A stretch of 64,000 bases of DNA from DATKWD01 sp963704815 (lineage in GTDB: Bacteria > Actinomycetota > Acidimicrobiia > Acidimicrobiales > Salinilacustritrichaceae): positions 682,001-746,000 of the forward strand of contig CAVPHU010000001.1 of the NCBI GenBank assembly GCA_963704815.1. Reading direction: 5' to 3'. The notes beneath the pieces were generated by a model, which saw only the letters and a list, made by a program, of their open reading frames with translations, did not search any database and was not told where the DNA came from. Positions 17,057 to 26,311 of this stretch are shown here, one piece after another. Both the position numbers and the translations under genes were made by a program. Positions within the stretch are counted from its first letter, which is position 1. The number at the start of each line of letters is the position of its first letter.

Positions 17057-18570
17057 CGGCGCCGCACGACCTGGGTGGGCTCGGACCCGCAGCACCCACC
17101 GAACCGATAGCGCTCCCTGATGCAGCCGCCGCGACGGCACGGATCGACGCCCGATTCGTCGACGTCGACGACGCCATGCAGTCCCGACTGGCCGACGTGT
17201 GCTCGTCGGTCGTGGTCAGCGAGGCCGAGCGAGCCGAGGCGAGCCGCGACTGGTGGCCGCTCGCCATGATCTGGGCTCTCGACAACCAGCTCGCCGGACG
17301 GGCTGCGGTCGTGGCCCGACCCCGATCGGCTGACGAGGTGGCTGCGGTCCTGGCCGTCTGTGACGAGCACCGGGTCCCGGTGACACCGGCGGCCGGCCGG
17401 AGCGGGGTGTGCGGAGCCTCGGTGCCCGTGCACGGCGGCGTGCTGCTCGACCTCTGCGACCTCGACGAGCACTTCGAGGTCGACGAGCAGTCACTCGTCC
17501 TCGACGTCGCCCCCGGAGTGTTCGGCGACCATCTCGAACACCGCTTGCGAACCGATCACGGAGCCACGCTCGGCCACTGGCCGCAGTCGGTCTCGCTGTC
17601 GACGGTCGGCGGATGGATCGCCTGCCGGGGCGCAGGTCAGCTCTCGACCCGCTACGGGAAGATCGAGGACATGGTGCTCGGCCTCGATGTCGCCCTGGCC
17701 GACGGGCGTCAGATCTCGACCGGCGGCGCGCCCCGTGCCGCGGTCGGACCCGACCTCTCGCAGCTGTTCGTCGGTTCCGAGGGCACCCTCGGGGTCATCA
17801 CCGGAGCCCGTCTCCGCCTTCACCCGGCACCGGCGCACGAGCGGCGCTTGGCGTTCGGGTTCGCGAGCTTCGCCGACGGCCTCGAGGCCTGCCGGCGAAT
17901 CATGCATCGGGGGGCGCGTCCGGCGGTGCTCCGCCTCTACGACGCCGCCGAGGCCAACCGCAGCTACTCGACCGGCGAACGCCACGTCATCCTCGCCCTC
18001 GACGAGGGCGACCCGGTGATCGTCGACGCGACCATGCAGGTGGTCGACGAGGTGTGCGCCGACGCCGAACGACTCGACGACGCACTCGTGGGCCAGTGGC
18101 TCGAGCACCGCAACGAGGTCTCGGCCCTCGAAGGGCTGATCTCGAAGGGCTTCGTGGTCGACACGATGGAGATCGCCGCGTCGTGGGCCGCTCTGCCGGC
18201 CATCTACGAGGCCGGGATCGAGGCCATCAGCAGCGTCCCCGGCACGCTGGCCGCCACGGCCCACCAGTCGCACAGCTATCCCGACGGCGCGTGCCTCTAC
18301 TTCACGTTCGCCGGGCGCACCGAGCCCGAGGATCGCGAGGCGTACTACCGCGCCGCGTGGGATGCCGGAACCGGGGCCGTGCTCGATCACGGTGGGGCCT
18401 TGAGCCACCACCACGGCGTCGGACTCAACCGCAGCCGCTTCGTGCCCCGGGCCCTCGGCGACGCGTTCGGCGTGCTGCAGTCGATGAAACACGCACTCGA
18501 CCCCAACGGGATCCTGAATCCGGGCAAGTTCGGCCTCGACGATCCCTTCGGGTCTCCCGAGTGGCCCTGA
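17053..18570 (+). CDS. FAD-binding oxidase, alkyl-DHAP synthase-like
   Basis: 505 residues from GTG 17053, which overlaps the restored glpD stop (GTGA). The N-terminal FAD_binding_4 domain has VVARPRSADEVAAVLAVC, VTPAAGRSGVCGA and GSEGTLGVITGARLRLHP. The C-terminal half has the active-site segment LSHHHGVGLNRSRF and ends DPNGILNPGKFG, as in alkyldihydroxyacetonephosphate synthase/glycolate-oxidase-like proteins. In actinobacterial glycerol operons such a protein is often annotated as GlpD2. Its substrate here is unproven, but the glpD-glpK context suggests glycerol-3-phosphate or a related polyol phosphate. Confidence 0.85.
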   Translation: MTAPHDLGGLGPAAPTEPIALPDAAAATARIDARFVDVDDAMQSRLADVCSSVVVSEAERAEASRDWWPLAMIWALDNQLAGRAAVVARPRSADEVAAVLAVCDEHRVPVTPAAGRSGVCGASVPVHGGVLLDLCDLDEHFEVDEQSLVLDVAPGVFGDHLEHRLRTDHGATLGHWPQSVSLSTVGGWIACRGAGQLSTRYGKIEDMVLGLDVALADGRQISTGGAPRAAVGPDLSQLFVGSEGTLGVITGARLRLHPAPAHERRLAFGFASFADGLEACRRIMHRGARPAVLRLYDAAEANRSYSTGERHVILALDEGDPVIVDATMQVVDEVCADAERLDDALVGQWLEHRNEVSALEGLISKGFVVDTMEIAASWAALPAIYEAGIEAISSVPGTLAATAHQSHSYPDGACLYFTFAGRTEPEDREAYYRAAWDAGTGAVLDHGGALSHHHGVGLNRSRFVPRALGDAFGVLQSMKHALDPNGILNPGKFGLDDPFGSPEWP

Positions 18571-18577
18571 CCCGCTG

Positions 18578-18961
18578 ATGCCCGAGATCACCTGGCGGGC
18601 GGTCCTGCTCGGGGCCAGCGTGGCGCTCGCCGTGGGCCTACCGGCATCCGTGCTCGCCGGACTCACCGACGGCTCGAACTCGGCCGACGACAACTCGTCC
18701 TGGGTGTTCGTCTTTCTCGCGTGCACGCTGATCGGCATGGCCCTCGGCGGGGCGGCCGCCGCTCGGCGACGACCCGACGCACCGTTGACCCACGGCGCCA
18801 TCGCCGCCTTCTGCGCCTTCGTGCCGATTCAGGCGCTGGGCGCCGCGTCGCAGCTGATCAACGACGACCCCGCATCGCTCTCGGTCCTCGGCGTGGTGTT
18901 CTCGGCCACCCTGCTCACCACCGCCGGCATCATCGGTGCCGCGATCTCGCAACAACGGTGA
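18578..18961 (+). CDS. small multipass membrane protein
   Basis: 127 residues with four hydrophobic helices (VLLGASVALAVGLPASVLAG, WVFVFLACTLIGMALGGAAA, HGAIAAFCAFVPIQALGAAS, VLGVVFSATLLTTAGIIGAA), in the style of the TIGR04086/YrzE-like membrane proteins. It sits inside the glycerol operon: 7 bp after the oxidase and overlapping the glycerol kinase start by 4 bp. No transport motif is seen, so a role in glycerol uptake is only a contextual guess. Confidence 0.7.
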   Translation: MPEITWRAVLLGASVALAVGLPASVLAGLTDGSNSADDNSSWVFVFLACTLIGMALGGAAAARRRPDAPLTHGAIAAFCAFVPIQALGAASQLINDDPASLSVLGVVFSATLLTTAGIIGAAISQQR

Positions 18962-20397
18962 CCCCCTCCGACATCTGCGTCATCGATGTCGGCACGAGCA
19001 GCGTCCGATCGGCCCGGTTCGGGCGCGGGGGCCGGCTCGACCCGCCCGTCACGGTTCCGACCCCGCCGGCCACGCCCGCGGACGGGGTGGTCACGTTCGA
19101 CCCGATCGCCATTCGGGACGCGGCCGTCGAGACCGCGACCGCGGTGCTGGCCGGCCACCCGGTCAGCGGGGTGGGCATCGCGGTCCAGCGGGCGTCGACC
19201 GTGGTCTGGGACCCCGAGAGCGGCCTCCCGCTCGGACCCGGACTCGGCTGGCAGGACCTCCGTACGGTCGGCCGCTGTCTCGAGCTGCGCGCCGAGGGAC
19301 TCCACCTCGCTCCCAACACGACCGCCACCAAGGCCGAGTGGTTGCTCGACCAGCTCACCGCCGACCAGCGGTCCCGTGCGCTGATCGGCACCATCGATGC
19401 GTGGCTCGTCTGGTCGCTCACCAACGGCGCGGTCCACGCGAGCGACGCCACGAATGCCGCTGTGACCGGGCTGTTCGCCGACGGAGGCTGGAACCCGACC
19501 GTTCTCGAGACGCTGAAGATCCCAGCCGAGGCGCTACCGGCCATCCGCGACACCGTCGACGAGTTCGGCGACGCGACCGCCCTCCCCGGATCTCCTCCGA
19601 TCGTCGCCGTGGTCGGCGATCAGCAGGCGTCGATGATCGGCCAGGGCTGTGTCACGTCGGGCCGAGCCAAGATCACCTTCGGCACCGGCGGGATGCTCGA
19701 CCTGGTCGGCCCGCCCGCTCTCACCACCTCGGCCATCACTGCCGCCGGGTGCTATCCGCTCATCGCCTGGCAAGAACACGGCCGGCCGCACGTCGGGGTC
19801 GAAGGCATCATGCTCGCGGCCGGCGCACACATCGAGTGGCTCCGTGACGGCATCGGGCTCATCGACTCGCTCGACGACAGCGACGAGCTGGCGGGCTCGG
19901 TCGAAGACAGCGACGGAGTCAGCTTCGTCCCGGCCCTCAGCGGCCTCGGCACGCCCTTCTGGGATCACGGTGCGCGAGGCACCCTGCTCGGATTGACCCG
20001 CGGCACGACCCGCGCCCATGTGGTGCGAGCCGTGCTCGGGGGCATCGCCAACCGAGCCGTCGACCTGGTGGAGGCCGCCGAGGCGGCGACCGGTGAGCCG
20101 ATCGCCGAGCTCCGGGTCGACGGTGGCATGACCCGCAACGAGACCTTTCTCCGGCTGCTCACCGACGCCGCGCAGCGGCCGGTGGTCGTGAGCGCCGAGT
20201 CCGAAGCGACGGCTCGTGGGGTGGGGCTGCTCGGCGGGGTCGCTGCGGGTTGGTACGGGTCGGTCGTCGAGGCCGGAGACGGTGCGGCGGGCCGGCTCAC
20301 CTTGGAGCCGGGTGAACCAGTTGATCGCGAGACCTGGGCGAGAAGCGTCGAGCGGGCCCGTGGCTGGATCCCCGAGCTCTCGGCCCTGCAGTTCTGA
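18958..20397 (+). CDS. glpK: FGGY-family glycerol kinase
   Basis: 479 residues from GTG 18958. The ATP-binding start is VIDVGTSSVRSARF, followed by GLGWQDLRT (WQDxR substrate loop), GTGGMLDLVG, and the strongly GlpK-like block GLGTPFWDHGARG...GLTRGTTRAHVVRAVLGG and VDGGMTRNETFL. It phosphorylates glycerol to glycerol-3-phosphate, the substrate of GlpD upstream. The N-terminal DVGT in place of DQGT makes it somewhat divergent, so another polyol kinase cannot be excluded. Last gene of the operon. Confidence 0.8.
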   Translation: MTPSDICVIDVGTSSVRSARFGRGGRLDPPVTVPTPPATPADGVVTFDPIAIRDAAVETATAVLAGHPVSGVGIAVQRASTVVWDPESGLPLGPGLGWQDLRTVGRCLELRAEGLHLAPNTTATKAEWLLDQLTADQRSRALIGTIDAWLVWSLTNGAVHASDATNAAVTGLFADGGWNPTVLETLKIPAEALPAIRDTVDEFGDATALPGSPPIVAVVGDQQASMIGQGCVTSGRAKITFGTGGMLDLVGPPALTTSAITAAGCYPLIAWQEHGRPHVGVEGIMLAAGAHIEWLRDGIGLIDSLDDSDELAGSVEDSDGVSFVPALSGLGTPFWDHGARGTLLGLTRGTTRAHVVRAVLGGIANRAVDLVEAAEAATGEPIAELRVDGGMTRNETFLRLLTDAAQRPVVVSAESEATARGVGLLGGVAAGWYGSVVEAGDGAAGRLTLEPGEPVDRETWARSVERARGWIPELSALQF

Positions 20398-20431
20398 CGA
20401 CGCCGGCGCGACCTGTGGCAGGCTCGTCGGC

Positions 20432-21613
20432 GTGTCGACGACCGATCTGGCCGGACCGCTGCTTGCCGAGGACTTCTACGCCGGCGACCCGTACCCGCAC
20501 TACGCCCGCCTCCGGGACGGGGCGCCGGTGCTGTGGTGCGCCGACGGTGGCTTCTGGGCCGTGAGCCGCCACGCCGACGTGATGGCGGTGTCGACCGACC
20601 CGTCCACCTTCTCGTCGGCCAAGGGCATTCTCACCATGGAGATCGGGGTCGACTACGCGACGCCGCCGACGATGATGCACACCGACCCGCCCGAGCACAC
20701 GGCGTACCGCAAGCTCGTGGCGCCCGGGTTCCGGCCGTCGGTCATGAAACGGCTCGAGGGCCTGGTGCGGGAGCGCACCTCGCGGCTGGTCGACGCCCTG
20801 CCGACCGGCGAGGCCGTCGACATCGTGGCCGAGCTGGCCGTGCCGCTTCCGCTGCTCCTCATCGCGGACGTGCTGGGCGTACCGCACGACGACCTCGACC
20901 GCTTCTTCGAATGGTCCGAGGCCGCCATCCCGGGCGCCACCGACATCGAGCCGGACGAACAGGCCCGCCTGATGGGTGAGTGCTTCACCTACCTGGCCGA
21001 GCAGTGCGAGCACCGCCGTCACTCCCCCGCCACCGACGACGTGGTGTCGATCCTCGTCCACACCGAACTCGACGGCCGCAGCCTCACCGACGACGAGCTC
21101 GTGATGTTCCTCAACCAGTTGCTGATCGCCGGCAACGAGACCACCCGCAACTCGATCTCGGGCGGGCTGCTCGCCTTCGCCGAGCATCCCGACCAGTGGG
21201 CCCGGCTGCGGGCCGACCGGGCACTCGTCCCCACCGCCATCGAGGAGATCCTGCGCTGGACCACCCCCGTCATCTCGTTCATGCGAACGGCGACCCGCGC
21301 CGTGACCTTGGGTGGCTCCGACATCGCCGCCGGTGACCCGGTCCTGATGCTCTACCAGGCCGCCAACCGCGACCCCTCCGAGTTCGGACCGACGGCCGAG
21401 GAGTTCGACGTCGGCCGCAACCCCAACCACCACGTCGCGTTCGGGTTCGGCGCCCACTTCTGCATCGGCGCGGCCCTCGCCCGGCTCGAACTGCGGGTGC
21501 TGCTCGAGATGCTGCTCGACCGGTTCGAGTCGCTCGAGGTCGACGGCGAGGTCGTCCGTTCGGCCAGCCCCGTCATCGCCGGCGTCAAGAAGGCCGAACT
21601 CACCCTCACCTGA
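20432..21613 (+). CDS. cytochrome P450
   Basis: 393 residues from GTG 20432. I-helix oxygen-activation motif LLIAGNETTRNSISGG (here AGNET where AGxDT/ET is usual), K-helix EEILR (ExxR), and the heme-thiolate loop FGFGAHFCIGAALARLE. HTDPPEHTAYRKLVAPGF is the typical bacterial class I P450 C-helix region. Soluble monooxygenase needing a ferredoxin partner, none of which is encoded next to it. Substrate unknown; sterol/fatty acid-type bacterial CYPs look similar. Preceded closely by glpK but likely independent. Confidence 0.92.
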   Translation: MSTTDLAGPLLAEDFYAGDPYPHYARLRDGAPVLWCADGGFWAVSRHADVMAVSTDPSTFSSAKGILTMEIGVDYATPPTMMHTDPPEHTAYRKLVAPGFRPSVMKRLEGLVRERTSRLVDALPTGEAVDIVAELAVPLPLLLIADVLGVPHDDLDRFFEWSEAAIPGATDIEPDEQARLMGECFTYLAEQCEHRRHSPATDDVVSILVHTELDGRSLTDDELVMFLNQLLIAGNETTRNSISGGLLAFAEHPDQWARLRADRALVPTAIEEILRWTTPVISFMRTATRAVTLGGSDIAAGDPVLMLYQAANRDPSEFGPTAEEFDVGRNPNHHVAFGFGAHFCIGAALARLELRVLLEMLLDRFESLEVDGEVVRSASPVIAGVKKAELTLT

Positions 21614-21764
21614 GCGGCATCTGAAGGGCATTCTCGACGAGATTCGGTCCGAAACGCACCACAGATGCCCTGGGTGATGGGGTGGTGGGTGGTCGCGTGC
21701 GACGTGGTCGACATCGGCGCCTTGTTCGTGCACGCTTGAGTTCCATCCACTTGGAGGAGCGACG

Positions 21765-22175
21765 ATGGCCTTTCACCCGTACCTGTACTTCGACGGCAAC
21801 TGCCGGGAGGCGTTCACCCGGTACCAGGAGATCTTCGGCGGCGAGCTCATGCTCATGACCGGCCACGACGCGCCGCCCGGTGAGGTGCCCGAAGGCAAGG
21901 AGGACCTGGTGATGCACGTCACCCTCCTGGTCGACGGGGAGCCGTTCATGGCGTCGGATACCTACGACGACGACTTCTCGCCCATGGCCGGCATGTCGGT
22001 GCACTACGCGACGCAGGACCTCGACGATGCCAAGCGGGTGTTCGCCGAGCTGTCGGACGGCGGCACGGTCGAGATGCCTGGCGGCGAGGTCTTCTGGGCA
22101 CCGTTCTTCGGTGTCTGCCGAGATCGGTTCGGCACCTCGTGGCAGGTCAGCGCCGACCCACCCGAGGACACCTGA
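21765..22175 (+). CDS. VOC-superfamily (PhnB-like) protein
   Basis: 136 residues. PYLYFDGNCREAFTRYQEIFGGELM at the start and FGVCRDRFGTSWQVS at the end are the repeated beta-alpha-beta-beta-beta modules of the PhnB/glyoxalase-like VOC fold. A good SD (GGAGGAG) lies 6 nt before the ATG. Members range from resistance proteins to putative methyltransferase-like PhnB; the metal ligands are not obvious, so no activity is assigned. The 150-bp gap upstream (21614-21764) shows no clear gene. Confidence 0.85.
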   Translation: MAFHPYLYFDGNCREAFTRYQEIFGGELMLMTGHDAPPGEVPEGKEDLVMHVTLLVDGEPFMASDTYDDDFSPMAGMSVHYATQDLDDAKRVFAELSDGGTVEMPGGEVFWAPFFGVCRDRFGTSWQVSADPPEDT

Positions 22176-22178
22176 GCG

Positions 22179-23006
22179 CTACTCCTTCGGACGGAAGGCG
22201 GTGCGGAAGTCGGACGGGGCGAACACGGGGTCGACCGGGAGGTCTTTGGCCCACCGGTAGAGCGCAGCCTTGAACACGGCGCTCAGCGACGAGGTGACGG
22301 CGACGGCGAGCACCACCCAGGCAACGATGATGCCGACCCCGAGCACCACGACCGGGGTCACACCGGTGCCTACCAGCGCGCCACCGACCAGCACGCCCGG
22401 GATGATGGCCAGGAGGCTGATCAGCCCCATGCCGAAGTTGAACGTGATCTGCTCGCCCCAGGTGGCCTTGAGCATCTTCGAGGACCGCTTGAACGCCTCG
22501 ATGGCGCCCACGTCCTCGAACACGATGATCGGCAGCGCCAGGAACGACATCACGGCGAAGGCGACCGAGCCGAGCCAGCTGATGATGCGTCCGAAGATCC
22601 CGAGGCGTTGCTCGATCGCGTCGAGGACGGCCGCCACGACCGTGGCGAGGAACGCCCACTCGAGGAGCCGGATGGCGCGGGACCGAGCGGCCGCGAACGC
22701 GGTGCCGATCGTCGGATCGTGCCCGTCCATCCGCTGAGCGGCACCGGCGACCACTGCCGCCTGTCCGATGGCCGACATCCATGCCGCCGCCACCGCACCG
22801 AGGAAGGCGAACAGGTAGAGCGCCGGATTGGTGCTGCTGGTCTCGTCGAAGGTGCCCAACGCCAACGCGGGCGGAACGACGATGGCCACGAACACCACGA
22901 ACGAGGCGATGCCGGCGACGACCGGGATGGCGATCAACTCCCGATCCTTGTTGAGCACGGCCCACGACGACTTCGACAGACGCCACGCGTTCGAGATCCG
23001 ATCCAT
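22179..23006 (-). CDS. DUF6159-like multipass membrane protein
   Basis: 275 residues from ATG 23006. MDRISNAWRLSKSSWAVLNKDRELI is followed by about six transmembrane segments (IPVVAGIASFVVFVAIVV, ALYLFAFLGAVAAAW, LLAIIPGVLVGG, VVLGVGIIVAWVVLAVAV). The pattern matches a widespread family of actinobacterial and archaeal membrane proteins (DUF6159 as I remember it) of unknown role. An AGGATA (TATCCT on the coding strand) sits 7 nt before the ATG, suggesting a leaderless mRNA. Convergent with the VOC gene, divergent from rnpB. Confidence 0.8.
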   Translation of the reverse strand: MDRISNAWRLSKSSWAVLNKDRELIAIPVVAGIASFVVFVAIVVPPALALGTFDETSSTNPALYLFAFLGAVAAAWMSAIGQAAVVAGAAQRMDGHDPTIGTAFAAARSRAIRLLEWAFLATVVAAVLDAIEQRLGIFGRIISWLGSVAFAVMSFLALPIIVFEDVGAIEAFKRSSKMLKATWGEQITFNFGMGLISLLAIIPGVLVGGALVGTGVTPVVVLGVGIIVAWVVLAVAVTSSLSAVFKAALYRWAKDLPVDPVFAPSDFRTAFRPKE

Positions 23007-23052
23007 ACCGGAGAGGATACGGGTGACCGGCCGTGGCACACTGTCGGCGACG

Positions 23053-23420
<368 letters not shown>

Positions 23421-23651
23421 CGTCACTTCGCTCCGCTGGACCGGCCTGTACGGCCTGTTTGTATCGTCTGAGCTGAGGTTTTGTTGCTCGCCGGGCTGGC
23501 TTCTCGTCGGTTCCCGCCAATTCCCATCGAATCCGGCCGATTCTCACCCTGCTGAGGACTTTCTGAGGACTGATTGCGGACCGCTCGCTCCGTTCCTGTC
23601 AGTGCCCTTGCGTACCTTCGAACCGATGAGATCTTTTCCACGGATGCCCCA
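23421..23651. other. gap after rnpB, island boundary
   Basis: No gene seen. It contains a weak hairpin (GGCC-TGTAC-GGCC then TGTTTGT, around 23442-23461) that could end rnpB, and the first copy of the 21-bp direct repeat described separately. Base composition drops slightly toward AT relative to the flanks. Confidence 0.5.
23552..23572 (+). repeat. direct repeat copy 1, possible att/arm-type site
   Basis: CTGAGGACTTTCTGAGGACTG: two CTGAGGACT units 11 bp apart. The same 21-bp element with 19 identical bases occurs in the same orientation at 26573-26593. Between them lie HTH excisionase-like genes and an integrase fragment, so the pair may be integrase arm sites or element ends. Confidence 0.6.
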
Positions 23652-23852
23652 GTGAGCGACGAGCCTGATGACCCGATACCGCTCGGGCTCGTGCTGTCTC
23701 TCGACGAAGCCTTTCGGGTGCTCGAGTCGCTCGAAGACTCGTTGCATGCGCTCGAGCAGGCTGCTGCGGCGCCAGGACTCCGCGACGAACTCGCCACCGT
23801 GATCCGGATCGTTCACCGTAGACTCGGCTTCGATCAGGGAGGCCTCTCGTGA
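23652..23852 (+). CDS. small hypothetical protein of the island
   Basis: 66 residues from GTG 23652. Acidic and helical (LVLSLDEAFRVLESLEDSLHALEQ, LRDELATVIRIVHRRLGFD). It is coupled to the next HTH gene by a GTGA overlap, a common layout for small genes at the head of integrative elements. Function not recognised. Confidence 0.6.
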   Translation: MSDEPDDPIPLGLVLSLDEAFRVLESLEDSLHALEQAAAAPGLRDELATVIRIVHRRLGFDQGGLS

Positions 23853-24022
23853 CTGAATCACAGGTGCTACGACCCGCCGAGTTCGCGGAGCGCCTCGGGG
23901 TGCGGACAAGGGTCGTCATCGAGGCGATGTACTACAAGCGCGTCCCCCGAGTCCGGCTCGACGACGGCACGCTCGGCATCCCCGAGGACGCGCTCGACTC
24001 CTTCGAACTTCCAGCCACCTGA
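23849..24022 (+). CDS. 57-residue HTH (excisionase/AlpA-like) protein
   Basis: Starts at GTG 23849, overlapping the previous stop. The sequence LRPAEFAERLGVRTRVVIEAM...RVPRVRLDDGTLGIPEDALDSF has the shape of a MerR/AlpA-type winged HTH as in excisionases: a helix-turn-helix followed by a short wing and an 'IPEDAL' strand. Such proteins direct recombination or control element genes. It fits the mobile-element remnant around it. Confidence 0.7.
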   Translation: MTESQVLRPAEFAERLGVRTRVVIEAMYYKRVPRVRLDDGTLGIPEDALDSFELPAT

Positions 24023-24066
24023 TCAAGGCGAGTGACAGCGGCGCCAGGGTCGACCACGATTGCCTC

Positions 24067-24425
24067 ATGTGGCGCATAGCGGGATGCTTGGCGTTGGTCG
24101 CCGTCGGCGCATGCGGTACCGAGGGTCGCTATCCGATCATGATCCTCGACGCGCGCGGGGAGCCGGGACGTACCGATGTTGCGCTCTTCCCCGTGTCCTG
24201 CAGCCAATCTCCCGTCGCGGAAGTGATCGCTGAGAACGACAAGACGGTGACGGTGGAGGTGCAGGCGTTTGAAACAACGAAGCCGACTGTGGCGACAGTG
24301 TCACCATCTGCCTCGATGAGCCCCTGGGCGATCGTGTGCTGGTCGACGCATCCACGGACATGACGGTCCCGATCGAGAGCCTCGAGGACAGCACCGACCC
24401 GTGCCTGGACCCGACCGACGAATGA
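24067..24425 (+). pseudogene. lipoprotein-like secreted protein with a frameshift
   Basis: MWRIAGCLALVAVGACGTEGR is a lipoprotein signal with lipobox (AVGAC). The body has VSCSQSPVAEVIAEND...VEVQAFET and then, in another frame, NEADCGDSVTICLDEPLGDRVL to a stop at 24425. One base is missing near 24276; with it restored the protein is about 120 residues with three mature Cys. Function unknown. The break may be a consensus error or genuine decay, since this is the accessory region. Confidence 0.55.
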
Positions 24426-24626
24426 CGACTCGTTCTGCATACGGAGCGTGCAGAAAAGAGCGCCCGCAGGTGCCGCTTGAGGTACCTGCAAGGGTGTGTC
24501 CGGAGAAGAGATCGCGGCAGGTGACGTCGGGCGTTTCACGGAGCGTGAGGACGGAACGCCTCACACGACGCCATTGGCGGGGCGAACGCAGGGTCGTTGC
24601 GTGAAGTCGGCGCTGAGTCTGGCCTA

Positions 24627-24662
24627 GTGCTCGGTGGACCACTTGTGCTCGGTGGACGACTC
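24627..24662 (+). repeat. 18-bp tandem repeat upstream of HTH gene
   Basis: GTGCTCGGTGGACCACTT is followed immediately by GTGCTCGGTGGACGACTC (16 of 18 identical). It ends 13 bp before the ATG of the HTH gene, and overlaps a possible -10 (TAGTGC). Could be a regulator or Xis binding site. Confidence 0.55.
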
Positions 24663-24675
24663 GAAGGAGATTGCG

Positions 24676-24901
24676 ATGTCCGCCTCACGCGACCTCGGTG
24701 CTGATGACCGGTTGATGGCTCCGCTCGACGTGAGCGAAGTCTTGGGCGTGCCGACCGCCACGCTCGCCAACTGGCGGAGCGCGTCGCAAGGACCTCCATT
24801 CCTGCGTGTCGGTCGGCACGTTCGCTATCGGCGCCCCGATCTCGAGGAGTGGACCGAAGGGCGGGTGCAACGCGCTCGATCCTGTCAGTGCGCCTCGATA
24901 G
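24676..24901 (+). CDS. HTH_17/excisionase-like DNA-binding protein, end uncertain
   Basis: ATG 24676 with a good SD (AAGGAGA). PLDVSEVLGVPTATLANWRSASQGPPFLRVGRHVRYRRPDLEEW is a textbook MerR/excisionase HTH (binds DNA, one tryptophan-rich turn, ends DLEEW). In its own frame there is no stop until 25437, past the start of the integrase; one extra base shortly after EEWT would give a short natural tail ending at TAG 24899-24901. The arrangement HTH then integrase is standard for actinobacterial integrative elements. Confidence 0.65.
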
Positions 24902-25009
24902 TCTCGACCGAGTCGAGCCCTCGATGGCCGGGCCCGACTTCCCGCTTCACGTTCGGCCGTCCTGTCACCCGCTGCGCACGTTCGATCGTGCGACGACGCT
25001 GGAGGCCGG

Positions 25010-25462
25010 ATGGCCAGCATCGACCGACGACCGAACGGCAAGTGGCGCGCCCGCTACCGACTCGCCCCCGGCGGCCCGCAGCGGGCGAAGCACTTCGACC
25101 GCAAGGTCGACGCCGAACAGTTCCTCACCCGAGTCCAGGGACAGTTGCTCGACGGCTCCTACGTCGACCCCAGCGCCGGCCAGGTCACCTTTGGCGCGTA
25201 CGCCGGCAGCTGGCAGGCAGCCCAGGTCCACCGACCGACGACCGTCGAGCAGGTCGACGCCCCACCTCCGCAACCACATGCTGCCGACCTTCGGCGACCG
25301 GGCGCTCGCCTCGATCCGGCCGAGCGAGGTGCAAGCATGGGTGCGCGGCCGCAGCGAGGTGCTGGCGCCGGCCACCGTCGAGCTCGTCTACCGACTCTTC
25401 TCGGGGATCCTCGGCGATGCCGTCAACGACCGGCTGATCGTCCGCAACCCGGCCGTGCGCGG
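25010..25462 (+). pseudogene. tyrosine integrase, N-terminal part (copy 1)
   Basis: MASIDRRPNGKWRARYRLAPGG and KVDAEQFLTRVQGQLLDGSY are the AP2-like arm-binding start of phage-type integrases; TFGAYAGSWQAAQVHRPTT and, in the next frame, LPTFGDRALASIRPSEVQAW...NPAVRG are the core-binding SAM-like domain. One extra C in 25260-25263 shifts the frame. The catalytic domain (R...HxxR...Y) is absent: integrase homology stops at about 25462, right where the convergent sulfotransferase gene ends. So the element cannot move itself. Confidence 0.8.
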
Positions 25463-25468
25463 TGGGAC

Positions 25469-26311
25469 TCAGCGTGTGCTCGCCTCGATCTCGGTCGCAG
25501 CCGCAAACAGCTCGAGGTCGAACGTAGTGTGGTCACGGATGCTGTCGAGCAGCGTCGGAGGTGCGGCCGGGGCGCTTGGCGTGATGTTGAAGCGTCCCGG
25601 CTCAGGAACGGGTACGCCGAGGCGCCTCGACAGTTGCTCCGTCAGACGGATCAGTCGATCGCTGATGCCGACGGCATCGAAGGACGAGAGTCGGGTCACG
25701 GCAGCCTGGAGGTCGTCGTGGGTCACGATCCGGGGCGTACGTATGGCCGTGGAGAGCTCGGTCGTCAGAGCCTCGTCGGACCAGTCGCCGAAGTCGGGAG
25801 GGATGTCCGGTGGAGCGGCCACGAGGTCTCGATCGGACGGGCTCGGATCGGCGAACATCTGAGTCTGGTAGTTCGCGAGCCGCGAACGAACAGCAGGCTC
25901 CTCCCACAGGGATGGGAGGTCGAGAGTCGCACCAAAGAAAGACTCGCGGAACCTCACGATCATCTGGAGATGCGAGACCGTCCTTGCCACTGGTTCACGG
26001 ACGAGAGTCACCGTGAAGTGTGTTGGCGCGACGAGACCAGCTACCCAAGCGGGCATGTGCACCGAGTAGTACCGGATGCGCTGTCGTTGTTCCCTGGGCA
26101 TGGCTAGCAGACGGGCCCATTGGACCTTCTCGACCACCTGTTGAACGAACTCCGCTCCCTCGGCGGTGGGATAGCGTTCTCCGGGCAAGAAGTGCTGCCG
26201 TAGCGCCCGCTGGAGGGAAGTGCCACCGGTCTTCATCGTGTGGACGAAGAACACCGGTGGAGCCGGAGCGGCATCCCCGACGCCGCCGCCCCTCTTCTGC
26301 ACCCGCGCCAT
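25469..26311 (-). CDS. sulfotransferase family protein
   Basis: 280 residues from ATG 26311. FVHTMKTGGTSLQRAL is the 5'-phosphosulfate loop of PAPS-dependent sulfotransferases (compare HIPKTGGTSL) and TLVREPVARTVSHLQ is the 3'-phosphate site (RxPxxRxxS). Heparan-sulfate-2-O-like bacterial members sulfate glycans or lipids; acceptor unknown. The gene lies inside the island between the integrase fragment and the second direct repeat, on the opposite strand, so it looks like cargo. Confidence 0.85.
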   Translation of the reverse strand: MARVQKRGGGVGDAAPAPPVFFVHTMKTGGTSLQRALRQHFLPGERYPTAEGAEFVQQVVEKVQWARLLAMPREQRQRIRYYSVHMPAWVAGLVAPTHFTVTLVREPVARTVSHLQMIVRFRESFFGATLDLPSLWEEPAVRSRLANYQTQMFADPSPSDRDLVAAPPDIPPDFGDWSDEALTTELSTAIRTPRIVTHDDLQAAVTRLSSFDAVGISDRLIRLTEQLSRRLGVPVPEPGRFNITPSAPAAPPTLLDSIRDHTTFDLELFAAATEIEASTR

